A stretch of 64,000 nt of DNA from Liquidambar formosana. Its lineage: Eukaryota; Streptophyta; Magnoliopsida; Saxifragales; Altingiaceae. The notes below the pieces were generated by a model that was given only the letters and a program-made list of their open reading frames with translations, ran no database searches and had not been told where the DNA came from. The translations under genes were made by a program, and so were the position numbers. Positions 1 through 10,696 of this stretch are shown piece after piece. Each line of letters starts with the position of its first letter. Position 1 is the stretch's first letter. Location: contig CM077828.1 in NCBI GenBank assembly GCA_039720395.1, positions 29,694,069-29,758,068 of the forward strand. The letters are read 5' to 3'.

Positions 1-1658
1 TTTCAGTTCTGAGATGGCATTTATATGCGTGTAAGTGGTATCCAACCTATCAGTTTTGTATTGAGTGCTAGCTGCTATATATATCCACAGGATTTTTTTC
101 ACTAGTTCCATCCTCCAGCTAATGTGGCATACAGTATTCTTCTTAAAGTTCAAACCAAAAGGGTCTCGATCAATTTTTCTATTAACTACAAATATTCCAT
201 GATCACATTAGCCGGTGAAAAAGTGGGTGGATATATCTGTAGCTTTATAACATTTTCCTTATGCTCCCCCTTCTAACTTCTTGTGATTTTTTGTCATTAG
301 ATCACTCTATGGAAATCAGTTTTCTGGCACCATCCCATCCACTTTAGGACTTGTTCAGACTCTTAGGCTTGTGTGAGTAGATTCCACCTGCTTGATTAAT
401 CTCTTCATACTGTTTTAGACAATTTCATATTGTTCTGCATGCTTGCATATTGTTCTTCTTTGCAACAGGAGGCTCGATGGAAATCTTTTGACAGGGAAAG
501 TCCCATCAAACCTCAACAACCTTACTAACCTCCTTGGATTGTGAGTATTAGTTCATGTAATGTCAATGGTGGCTGACCAAAACTTCCTCCCTCGTGCACT
601 TATATATATGTTCCTCTTTCAGGGATTTAGCAAATAATAGCCTCACAGGAACATTACCAGACTTAACTGGAATGAACTCCCTCGATTATGTGTAAGATGA
701 TAGCATGGGAGTTGCTGTTACTAACTTTCGTTTTCCTACAACTTGTATTTTATTTATTTATTTTTTTCAAATCGATGAAACTAGCCAGTGGTATGTTTCT
801 CTTCACAGGGACCTTAGCAACAACTCGTTTGATCAATAAGAAGCCCCAGCTTGGTTCTCAACCTTACAATCACTCTCCACTTTGTGAGTTCATACTTAAG
901 TTATGAATACACGACATGAGAATTTCCTTAATTAAACTTATAATCAATATGATTTGGGGGTTAATTCTATAGTGGTACCCATGCAGGATTATCGAATATG
1001 ATCACTTCAAGGGCCTGTGCCAGAAATACTCTTCAGCTATCCACATTTACAACAAGTGTAAGTATTTGTTTGAATTTAGAAAGCCACTAGAAGATATTGA
1101 TATATGTATATTTATGGGTTAGGATCAAGAGATACAATTTTTGTACAATTTGAAACCGTTAAATTCCTCAAGATCTAAAGCTGAATGAAAAATTGATTGA
1201 CATAATAATGAGATTGTTAGATCTTGTGGAATCCAACGGCTTAAGAATCATGCGAAAAGATGTGTATAAAAATTGTGTCCTCTGATATATACAGGATTGG
1301 GAAATAGAGGAAATAAGCCAATCCAATTCTTGTGACTTTTTGACAGGAAACTGAGAAACAATGCATTCAACAGCACATTGAGCATGGGAAACAACATCAG
1401 TCAGCATTTGTTACTTGTTGATTTGGAAAACAATCAGATCTCTTCACTAACGCTGGGTTCTGGATACACTGAAAACATTAATGTGAGATAATTTATGGAT
1501 CTCAACCTTCTATGTGGATGATAATGTGTATTTTCTCCTGACCATCATTCATTTGTAATTTTGTGTACTTCAGGCTTAATGGAAACCCAGTGTGCACAAG
1601 CTCTCCTCTGAATAGTACTGATTACTGTAAAACTCAGCAACAAAAGACAAAAGACTAG
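1..1658 (+). pseudogene. LRR ectodomain pseudogene (HPCA1/At5g49760 type), 3' part
   Basis: This is the 3' half of an LRR gene whose 5' end lies outside the window. Exon remnants are 1-30, 301-372, 469-540, 623-691, 809-883, 987-1057, 1347-1482 and 1574-1658, mostly of the 69-72 bp LRR size. The reading (FSSEMAFICV, then NQFSGTIPSTLGLVQTL, then LTGMNSLDYVDLSNNSFD) matches the extracellular LRRs of the HPCA1 family. Compared with the neighbouring copy there are at least four lesions: an in-frame TAA at 837-839 (TCA in the neighbour), a 1-bp deletion near 1000, a 2-bp loss in the exon ending at 1482, and a TAG at 1656. Homology to the neighbour continues past the stop into the same hydrophobic-tail sequence, so both copies descend from one kinase-less gene. 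No kinase exons follow. It is almost certainly non-functional as a full protein. Confidence 0.85.
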
Positions 1659-2744
1659 TTCAACCAGTCAGGCTAATTGTGGAGGCAAATTATGTCAACT
1701 TGATGTAGGATAAGGAACTAAGGCAAATCATGATTGTTTGGTGATTTTAATTATTATATATTTTTGTAATTTTTATCTCATGGAAATTTATGATTTTAGA
1801 GAAAAATTAATGATAAGGGTTATATGATATTCAAGAATCATTATGTAAATTAAAACATGTTGGGGACATGGCCACGGCAGCTTAAATTGCAAACAAAGGT
1901 GATCGATGAATTGAGCCATTTTTTTAAAATAAATAAATTCCATAACTGCAGTGAATATGAATGGGATTAATTATGTGGACACTTGGAAATAAGTAGTTCA
2001 TTGCATTCCTTATGGCACATACTTGCAAAATGAAAACATACCCCACCCTCCACCCCACAAAGGAAGCCCCGAACAGGAGCAAGGGTGCCTGAGTTTCAGC
2101 TAGGTCCAAAATCAATCACAAAAAGGGAGACTAGAAAACTGGTCCAATTCCACAGGAGGTCTAAGATTTATCCAGCATTCTTTTTAGCAAATACACAGCA
2201 CATCACGCAAAACATGCATGCAAATTGTAATGTTCAACAAGATTGCAATTGGAGTTTTGGACTCAAATCATAGAGAAAGAATACGTGGGGGCCCCTATCC
2301 ACCTATATCCAACTGTTGACAATGGAGATTGAATTGCTTTGTCAAAAATCAGCAATAATAGTGCCGTTCTGAAAAAACAAAGAGTGAAAGAGAGAGGAAT
2401 ATTATGCCAGTCACTGTATAGTATTCCATATAATAATCAACTGTCGACTATGCGAGGTCATTGCATTTTCTGTTTTCTTATCACTTGTCTCCCTGTCTCT
2501 CTTGTCATCCTGCTTAAGCAGGCGGAGGAAACGGTAAAATGTCCAATTGTGTTTAGTTATGACAGAGACTTGGACAGAAAAAACGTAGAGATAATAGTAT
2601 GATGGTTTTGGTCAGTAGTGGGACGATTAGTCCAAGTTTTCTTTCCGCGTTTAAATATGGTTTTTTTGACAAATCATCATTGTCCTCCTCACGAACTCTA
2701 CCCTATACCAAAAATTTCATCCTTGTTTGAGTGATATTGCAGCC
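1659..2744. other. Intergenic spacer between the two LRR copies
   Basis: AT-rich spacer. It contains the decayed 3' tail of the first LRR copy up to about 1790 and presumably the promoter of the second. A TTTAAATATGG stretch near 2650 could serve as a TATA element. No other gene, RNA or element was recognised. Confidence 0.5.
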
Positions 2745-3220
2745 ATGGCAGCCTTCCAACTGCTCTTCCTTCTGGCATTCTGGTCAGGAATTCACCTGGC
2801 TTCCTCTCTTACGGATCCTAACGACTGTGAGTATACAGTCCATTCAAGTTATCTCATTTCCCTTGTGGGACTTGGCGTGCTTTTTTGTAACTTTTCCATA
2901 GTCATTTAGATTGTGACTTGTAACATTGCAACTTTGCACGCAGGATCTTTTGTTAAATGCACATTTTCTTTTAGATCATGAGTTATAACTTCATTTCTAA
3001 AGGATTTGATCTTCTTTGTTAATAGCCTCCCTCTTGTCCTAGAACCCCTTCAACTTAAATCAAGTCACGTCATAGTACTATAATCATTTGGGTGTGAAAG
3101 AATTGTCTGTTAAAACATTGCATCACATACCATTGTCTCTAGTTTAATTTTAAACTAAAGAAAAATTTCTCATAATAGCGTATAATGTTACTGTAGATAT
3201 ATTTTCATCAATCTCCCTAA

Positions 3221-3455
3221 GGCCATGTTTGTTTGGTTGGAATAGAATGGATGGGAATGGAATGTGATTCCATGCTCAAAATAATTTGGAATGAAAATGA
3301 AATTAAAATAAACATTGAGGAATGAATATCATTATAGTTTACTACTATTGTTTGATTCCATTCCCATTTCATTACCTCATCCAAACATGTTGCTTGGAAT
3401 AAATTGGAATGAGATTCCATTTCATTCATTCCATTCCAATCAAACAAACATGGCA
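3221..3455. mobile_element. Tourist-like MITE in intron 1 of the LRR gene
   Basis: The 235-bp element has long imperfect terminal inverted repeats: GGCCATGTTTGTTTGGTTGG at the left, and the right end reads as TGCCATGTTTGTTTGATTGG on the other strand. It is flanked by TAA at 3218-3220 and 3456-3458. A 3-bp TAA target duplication is typical of PIF/Harbinger non-autonomous elements. No coding capacity. Confidence 0.7.
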
Positions 3456-5204
3456 TAAATGTTTTGGCTTATTGTTTGATTATCCTTAATTTGAATTTTG
3501 CTGGTAGTAGATGCCCTTTTGACAAATGGGAACTTGTACAACAATTTAAATAATCATTCTGCACACGCATGCCAGCCTATTCTTCAGATAATGCAGAGTG
3601 AAAGTAATTATTCTAATAGTGTGGCGGTGTAGATGCCGCACTCCAATCTTTGAAGGATCAGTGGAAAAATACGCCACCCAGCTGGGGAAATTCAAATGAT
3701 CCTTGTGGAGCACCTTGGGAGGGAGTCACCTGCAACAATTCAAGGGTGATTGCATTGTCAGTATTCTTCTATTATTTGACATCATCCTTATTATATGGAA
3801 AACACTACTTTAATTGCCGGCGGTATACTGCTTAGCAGTCAAAGTGGCAAAACCCTTGCTGTATTTATTTATTCATTATCAATGCTAAATTGCTGACCAT
3901 TAGAGTTGTTGCTGTGGTGGTGGTGGTGGCAGTGGCTATTGTTGTGGTTGTACTCTGGTTGTATTTATTTCTTGAGCCCAGCCGGCACAACAGTCCATCA
4001 TTTCCTTATGCAATGATAGATATTCAGACAAGTAGACACGTGTCCATTGTGTGGGCTCCATGTAGTTGTATGAACATGTCTACACCTTAGGGTCTCTTTA
4101 CTTTATTATTTGTTGTGACTTCTCATTTTTTTTTCCTTTCCACCCTTTTAAACTGTCGTCTCTTCCACTGGACAACAAAGGCAATCTTCATACATGCTGT
4201 TCTTTTTTCAGGGGATTATCAACCATGGGCCTTGTAGGAAAACTAAATGGCGATATCGGGGGGCTCACGCAATTGAGATCCTTGTGAGTTACCTTTTTTT
4301 TCTCCTACTCCTCTTCCTTGAGCCTCAGGAGAACATCATGTTGTTGTCCTGGTTACTGTGAATTACTGGATCTTAATCAGAATACTTTTGTTTATTCAGT
4401 TAAGGCTATGAAACCTTTTATTGCAGGGACCTGTCTTTAAACAGAGGCCTCACAGGTTCCCTCTCTTCATGGGTGGGAGAACTGCAAAATTTGAACATCC
4501 TGTAAGATCCAATAAGCTGGCTACTTTGCATACTGAACTGTCATTTTTCCTTGAACGGTGAACTGATTTTTAATGTGTGTGTGCGTGTCTATCTGTGTAT
4601 GATGACAATTATATATGTATTTTTCCTTTCATCTCTCAGAATCCTATCTGAGTGTAGCTTCAGTGGTAATATTCCAGATGAATTGGGCAGTCTTGCAAGC
4701 CTAACATTCTTGTAAGAACTGTTAGAATAATATATTGTCTTCATCACTAATGGAAATGACAGGACTGTTAATATGTTAGTGATCTTTTTTTTATTCAACT
4801 ATACTTCTTATTTCTCAGGGCTCTGAATTCAAACTACTTTACTGGTAGAATACACCGTTTTTGGGTAGGCTTCAAGAATCTCTATTGGCTGGACCTAGCA
4901 AACAATCAGTTTACAGGATCTCTACCGATTTCAACGTTCATCACTCCAGGCTTGGACCTTCTTCTAACGGCAACGTGCTTGTGAGACATTTTTTGCACCT
5001 CCAAACCTCTCTCACTTAAAATTTAAAGGCTGATTAAACTACTTATCATTGCACAAAAAATTATGTAATTTTTATCAACTTGCAGCAATTTCAATGAGAA
5101 CCAGCTTTCCGGTCCCATTCCAATTTCAATTTTTAGCTCTGACTATGGCACTGAGAAAAGTGTAAGTCGATACCCAACTCATCAGTGTTGTACAATCTTT
5201 CTTT

Positions 5205-5347
5205 GTGTCTCGGGCTACCAAGTGTGAAGGAGCAGGTTTGAGTCTTGAGAGTGGCCACTCTGTTCACAAAAGCAAAGGTTAAGACGTATCCAGCTCGCTC
5301 CTCCCAGAATCCTGCTTTAGCAGGACAACACTGGGTAATGACCTCTT
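5205..5347 (+). mobile_element. Au-type SINE, 5'-truncated
   Basis: The segment has a degenerate tRNA box B (GGTTTGAGTCTTG) followed by features of the angiosperm Au SINE family: GAGTGGCCACTCTG, a CCTGCTTTAGCAGGA stretch, then CTGGGTAATGACCTCTTTT at the 3' end. It lies in intron 7 of the LRR gene, right after the frameshifted exon. The 5' limit is approximate and no target-site duplication was identified. Confidence 0.7.
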
Positions 5348-5966
5348 TTAAATATATTTTCTGACTTCTTTTGATACGGTTCTTGGTTGCCAGACTATTT
5401 GCTGGAAATCAACTGACTGGCAGTATCCCATCCACCTTAGGACTTGTTCAGACTCTTGAGGTTCTGTGAGTAGACTCTGCCTTCTTGATTTTCTCATCCT
5501 CTTAAGACAATTAACAATCCCACCTCTTATTCACATTTTCTCATTTCCTGATACTCGTTGGCATGCATACTTGCGTACTGATCCATTTCTGCAACAGGCA
5601 GCTGGATAGAAATCTTTTGGTGGGGAAAGTCCCATCAAATCTCAATAACCTTATGAACCTCAATGAATTGTGGGTATTAGTTCTTGTAATATTATTGGTG
5701 GCCGGCTAAACAAAACTTCCTCCCTCACGCTCCTATGTTTCTCCTTCAGGCAATTAGCAAACAATAGACTGACAGGCCCATTACCAAACTTAACTGGAAT
5801 GAACTCGCTCAATTATGTGTAAGAAGATAGCATGGAGGTTTCTATTATTTACTTTCGCTTTCTTACAAGTTGTATTTTTGTCAAACTGACCATGAATCCC
5901 ATGCCATGATTTCTCTTCGTAGGGACCTTAGCAACAATTCATTTGACCTATCAGAAGCTCCGGCCT

Positions 5967-6229
5967 GGGCTCTTTTCCCTAAATGGTAGGTTTTTTAGAC
6001 TTTATTCCAACTTTGGTGTGATTTTAAACTTTATTCTCAAACAGCGATAAATCGTTGTTGCTAACCACGATTTTAGCTTTGGATATATAACCACGATTTT
6101 GAACTTAATTCCAGACAGTGATAAATCGTGGTTGCTAACCACGATTTATCACTGTCTGGGAATTAAGTTTAAAATCACACCAAAGTTGGAATAAAGTCTA
6201 AAAAAACGACTATCTAGGGAAATGAGCCC
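5967..6229. mobile_element. MITE inserted in an LRR coding exon
   Basis: The 263-bp element has about 85-bp terminal inverted repeats. The left end starts GGGCTCTTTTCCCTA; the right end, read in reverse, starts GGGCTCATTTCCCTA, and the match continues through TTTAGACTTTATTCCAACTT. TCCGGCCT at 5959-5966 and 6230-6237 is the target-site duplication (8 bp, 10 if the ambiguous GG is counted). The first LRR copy has the same exon without the element, giving the empty site. An 8-10 bp duplication fits hAT or Mutator-type non-autonomous elements. The core holds further CCACGATTTATCACTG repeats in both orientations. Confidence 0.9.
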
Positions 6230-7023
6230 TCCGGCCTGGTTCTCAACCTTACAATCGCTCTCCACGTACTCTGTAAATTTTCACTTAAGTTATTAATGAA
6301 AAATATAAGAACTGACTTCCATGAACTTTCATACTATGATCAATCTAAGTTGGTGATTCTGTTTTGGTACCCAGGGTTCTCGAATATGGATCACTTCAAG
6401 GGATTGTGCCACAAAAACTCTTCAGCTCTCCACAGTTACAGCAAGTGTAAGTTCTGAATTGAATTCAGGTCATTGATTAGAAGTTATCAAATACATATCT
6501 AGGAAAGTGAAGTGTATATAGAGTAAAGAGGTCAATCTAGCTCTTGTGATTTTGTGACAGGAAACTAAGAAACAATGCATTCAATGGCACATTGAACATG
6601 GGTAACAACTTCAGCCAGCAATTGCAACTTGTTGATTTGGAAAATAACCAATTCTCCTCACTAACACTCGCTGCTGGATTCAGGAATATCACACTAATGT
6701 GAGACAATTTATGGATCACAAGTCACAACCTTCTATTTGGATGATAAATGTGTGTTTTCTTTTCACTATCATTAATTCATTGCCATTTTATGTGCCTTAG
6801 GCTTAGTGGAAACCCGGTTTGCTCAATCGCTCTTTTGAATAGCACTGATTACTGGGAAGTTCTGCAGCAAAAACCGAGGGCTAATTCAACCAGCGACGGT
6901 AATTCAACCAGCCTGACTGATTGTGGAAACAAAGCCTGTCAACCTAATGCAGGACAGGGAACTCATGCAAATCACAATTATTGGATGATTTTAGTTCTTA
7001 TTTTTGTGATTTTCATTTTTTAG

Positions 7024-9220
7024 TACTTTAGGGCATTATTTTATTGTTTTAGTTGGTTTAAGATTTTAATAATCAAAGTCTTTATACGATAAGGTCAATT
7101 TAGAAGATTTCTAATTGTTATTAGGGTCTTACATGCAAAGCCTACAAATAGGCCTAAAGTGTAAATATCCATGACTTTTGAATAAAAAACTAAAAAAAAA
7201 AAAAAAATTCTCTTTTCTTATCCTTGTCTATTCTGGGACTATTATTAATTCCTCTAGAGCTGAGCATTGTCATGTTCTCTTGGGCAAGCTGTGGCTAAAA
7301 GAAAAACAAGTGATTTTCAAGAGATGTATTCCTGCGTGAATCATTGATAAACACCACCCAAGGAAGTCAGTGCATGCTTCAATTAATTGACAATTTGCTG
7401 GGCCCAGCCTAATAAAACAGCTCAAAGCAAGTAGTATGGTTTCATCCCTCAATGCTTTTAAATGAAGCAACTGTGGTCTCTATGCTTGAAGCCTACACGT
7501 TTTTTTTTTTTTTTTTTTTTTTTTGGGTGGGGGAGTGAAGCGATTGGAGACGACTATGGGACTTAAAGTTACATTTTCTTCTGTATAAAATAATCACAGC
7601 TAATCTGTTGCACCTAGTAAATGCAAATGGTGATAAAGACAGTGGTTCACCTACCAGCCCTTCCTCATTTTTTCAAAGAGTTAGGGGTAGGTACTCAAGA
7701 TTTGTAACCAAACACCCACAACCCATTACCATGTCCCCTTGTCTGACAAGGTTCGATGGGGTATGCTACATGAGACTTGTAACCAAACACCCATCAAATG
7801 GATGTAATCAACGATTGGTGTGTGATTGGATGAGTTCAAGCTCATGTGAGCTTGTCATTGTGGCAAGATGGAGCTGGCTTTACACCAATGACAATGACAG
7901 TCAAAGTCATATTAAATTATACTGTTTTTTTCTCCCCTTGGTTTTCTCATTCCTACCCACCTAATTTCGACACGTGCTCTAGATCGATGGCCTTCAACCC
8001 ACGAGAACCATGCCAAAAAATTATGGCAAAACCCAATAAATAAAAATAAAAAAAAAAAAAAAAAAAAAAAGAGAGGAGAAATAAGAGAATAAAAATGGTG
8101 GTGGGGTTGACAACAAGGCTAATAAGAGAAACAAGGTTGCCGACCCCAATCCTGATGGATATATATATATTTTTTTTTCAGTTTTACACTTCTCATTGAC
8201 GTGGCCAAAAATGAGAGGCCCTAATAATTGCAAGTTTTTCTTCTTAAAATAAGGAGAAAAATCATTTTTCTATCACTGAGCTAGCAAGTATTTATACTCT
8301 CTCTAGTATTTTGTCCGCTCTCAAGAGGGGAAAAATCTACACAAGCTGGTCTCGTGTACGACTATGCCACAACGACGTATTGACAAACCCATGCACCGGT
8401 TCATGGCGGCCAAGCAAGGTAAGGGGTAATTTTGGTAGGCAATGAAAATATCTAAGGAGAATGTAGAAATTGAGTTAAAAGGGTTTTCCCATTTATCCCA
8501 AATTTGGTCTTCATCATCATCAATTCACGAGGAAGTAGATTTACTCCATAGGACCTGCATGGGATCTAACCCTTTGTGATTTGTGAATAGTCGGTAAAAT
8601 TATCATCATTGTTTTCCTTAAATAAATGCTGATATTCTCGATTTTTGTTCTTATTTTTGGATCAAAATAAGAATTATAAAAAGACAAAAAAAAGATTAAT
8701 CAGCATTCAGCACACTATTTTTAAAAGGTTTTCAGTTTTCCTTTTTACATTAGTATACTATCCTTGAGGACCTTTGAGGTTTTTCTATTTGTATTAAATT
8801 TGGTATTATAAACTCCTTCACAAAATAGATTTTCCTATTTACATTAGTACACTATCTTTAGAACAAATTTTTCCTTTATCTTATGGTATTTAGACTTTTG
8901 ACCCGATTATTTTCGATCTTAACCAAAACTATATGGCCTACTAAAATAAGTATTTCAATTAGTATAGAACTTGGTATTAACAATTTCCTCACAAATATAG
9001 ATCGACGTGGTAGATGAGTCAGTGATGATTGTTACCTACATCGTGTAGTGAGGTTAGCTTTGTCTCGAAATGATCAGGTACATAGCGGTCTATGAACAAT
9101 GACGGAGTATCGTATCGAACACACTAGATAACAACACAAGATATCTCGTATTCGTTGAAGAGGGAAAAAAACACCGCCTATTATCGTCCACACCTATCCA
9201 TCCTCTCAATCCGGCCTACC
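7024..9220. other. Intergenic region, no gene recognised
   Basis: It contains the LRR 3' end with an A-rich stretch near 7190, a T-run at 7501-7524, an A-run at 8049-8070 and two copies of GTAACCAAACACCCA near 7707 and 7781. A 118-codon open frame at 7608-7964 has no recognisable domain and unremarkable composition, so it was not called. The right end runs into the ClpC promoter. Confidence 0.5.
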
Positions 9221-9344
9221 ATATAAGCTCTCTCTCTTCCTCCTTCAGAGGAAAGACCTCAATCCTTCGTCTCCCCCCTTCTCTCTTCTCTTCTCTTCTC
9301 TTCTCTTCTTTCTCTACAATTACTTCTTTCTTCTTCTGATTCAG
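9221..9344 (+). promoter_or_regulatory. ClpC promoter core and 5'UTR exon 1
   Basis: ATATAAGC at 9221 is TATA-like. It is followed by a CT-rich leader with tandem TTCTC units (about 9285-9310), a common plant 5'UTR feature. The leader ends at a consensus donor (CAG|GTAAAA at 9345). The transcription start is inferred near 9250. Confidence 0.6.
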
Positions 9345-10679
9345 GTAAAATGATGTGATCTTATGTGTGTGTGTGTGTTTTTTATTTTTTTATTTTATAC
9401 ATGTGCGTTCATATAAGCTGTTGAAATTAGGGTTTTTGGAGCTGGGTTCCAATCTCTGTTTGTTTGTTCATGAAATTAGGGGTTTTCTCCCTTGATTCTT
9501 CAGATTCTTACTTTTGTTGTATTGGGGATGCTAAATCTTTGACCTTTGTACTGGTGGGTGTTCGTTGAATTGATTGTTACTCCACGTACTGTCATAGATT
9601 CTAACTTTTGTCCTCTTTGTGTGCGTATATATATATATACATATTTATGCTGGGTTTGTGCTCTTTGTATGTTGTTGCTGTAGCTAAGGGTTCTCTGAGC
9701 TGTTAGTCCTCTGAAAAGCTTTTGCTGGTTTGTGCTAGGATTAGAATCTAATAGTTAAATTTTGAGTTTTGCTTCGTATTCTTCTGCTAAATTGCACCAT
9801 CTTTAGAATTAATCTGTTTCAAAACAATTGGTCGGGTTTCAAAACTAGCTGCTCAAAGTTTTTATTTTATTTTATTTTTTTTCCCCCCTTTTAATTTCCT
9901 GCCCAAAGATTTCATTGGCTTAAAAGCATCTTTTCATTTATTTTTTAAAATCCTATCGAATTTTCCCAAGTTGAGTTAATATGTGGAAAGGCAGTTTTTT
10001 TTTTTTTTTTTTTTTTTCCATATCTAATTTGCTTTTTAGTAATTTTTAGTTTCTTAAAATATGCTCTCTTGGAATGCAAATTCAGTCATTCAGTGAATTT
10101 ACAAGTTTGTTGGAGTTTTTGAAGCCAATGTGTATTGGGCACGAGTGCATGAAAATTGCTTTATTTAGCAATACCAACACGAATGTACACATATGTCTTC
10201 ATAGCTCCTCAGTTCACCGTGTTCACAAATTTATTTTTGTAAACTTTGTAGTTCCTACCATACTATGTCTCAGCCATGGCCTTTGTTAGCTAAGGCATTA
10301 AACCCACCTTGATCATGAGTTACAACCTAAAATTCTTCTTAGTCACTATACATCACTTTTATTTTTAAAGTCTGTACATACTTCTTTAGTTACTGGACTT
10401 GTATTGTATAAGTATAATTATCTGATCATTAACCCTTTGCCAATTGGCATGTGGCAGTGTCGAGTGCATGATAATTATGTTTACTTTGTTGTTACACATG
10501 CATCTTTATTTCTTATCAATTATCATACTAGTGACCGGCTGGTTATTGGTTCACAGTTGATCATCATGTTGTATGCAAAGTGGATGCTTTATTTTTAGTT
10601 TTGGAAGTATGTTGAATTTATTATCTTCATTTTCTTTCGTGTGGTATTGCCAAATAACCTATGCTATCACTTAATGCAG
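9345..10679 (+). other. ClpC 5'UTR intron
   Basis: This 1.3-kb leader intron runs from GTAAAA at 9345 to TTAATGCAG at 10679 and splices 18 nt upstream of the ClpC ATG. It is T-rich with long T runs near 9995. Sequence from about 10305 to the acceptor is clearly related to 18651-19353 in front of the second ClpC, while 9345-10300 is not. This places the duplication breakpoint inside this intron. Confidence 0.65.
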
Positions 10680-10696
10680 ACCACCTGGTAGGAATT

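Larger units (their letters stand above)
2745..7023 (+). pseudogene. Truncated HPCA1-type LRR gene without kinase, probably disabled
   Basis: Exons: 2745-2826, 3633-3756, 4212-4283, 4427-4501, 4640-4711, 4819-4980, 5086-5161, 5394-5465, 5598-5669, 5750-5818, 5923-6265 (MITE inside), 6375-6446, 6561-6698, 6801-7023. The ATG at 2745 has a good context (gccATGgca) and opens a signal peptide ending near ASSLTDPND. The LRR N-cap (LKDQWKNTPPSW, DPCGAPWEGVTC) and about ten LRRs follow. The family is that of the Arabidopsis H2O2 sensor kinase HPCA1, but this gene ends after the LRRs with a short Asn/Cys-rich stretch and the tail WMILVLIFVIFIF, then TAG. Juxtamembrane and kinase exons are absent. Two lesions are visible: exon 7 is 76 bp where the phase requires 75 (+1 frameshift, leading to TGA at 5457), and exon 11 contains a 263-bp MITE with an in-frame TAG. 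AATAAA at 7181 is a plausible poly(A) signal. A functional ectodomain-only product cannot be excluded if exon 7 is rescued by an unseen splice form. Confidence 0.75.

Noticed and set aside
7608..7964. 118-codon open frame in the LRR-ClpC spacer
   Set aside because: No recognisable domain, no splice or promoter context, and internal short repeats; looks like chance.
10661..10696. Upstream ATG extending ClpC copy 1 ([12 protein letters not shown]…)
   Set aside because: The leader intron acceptor at 10679 removes this ATG, and MARVLVQST is the usual ClpC start.
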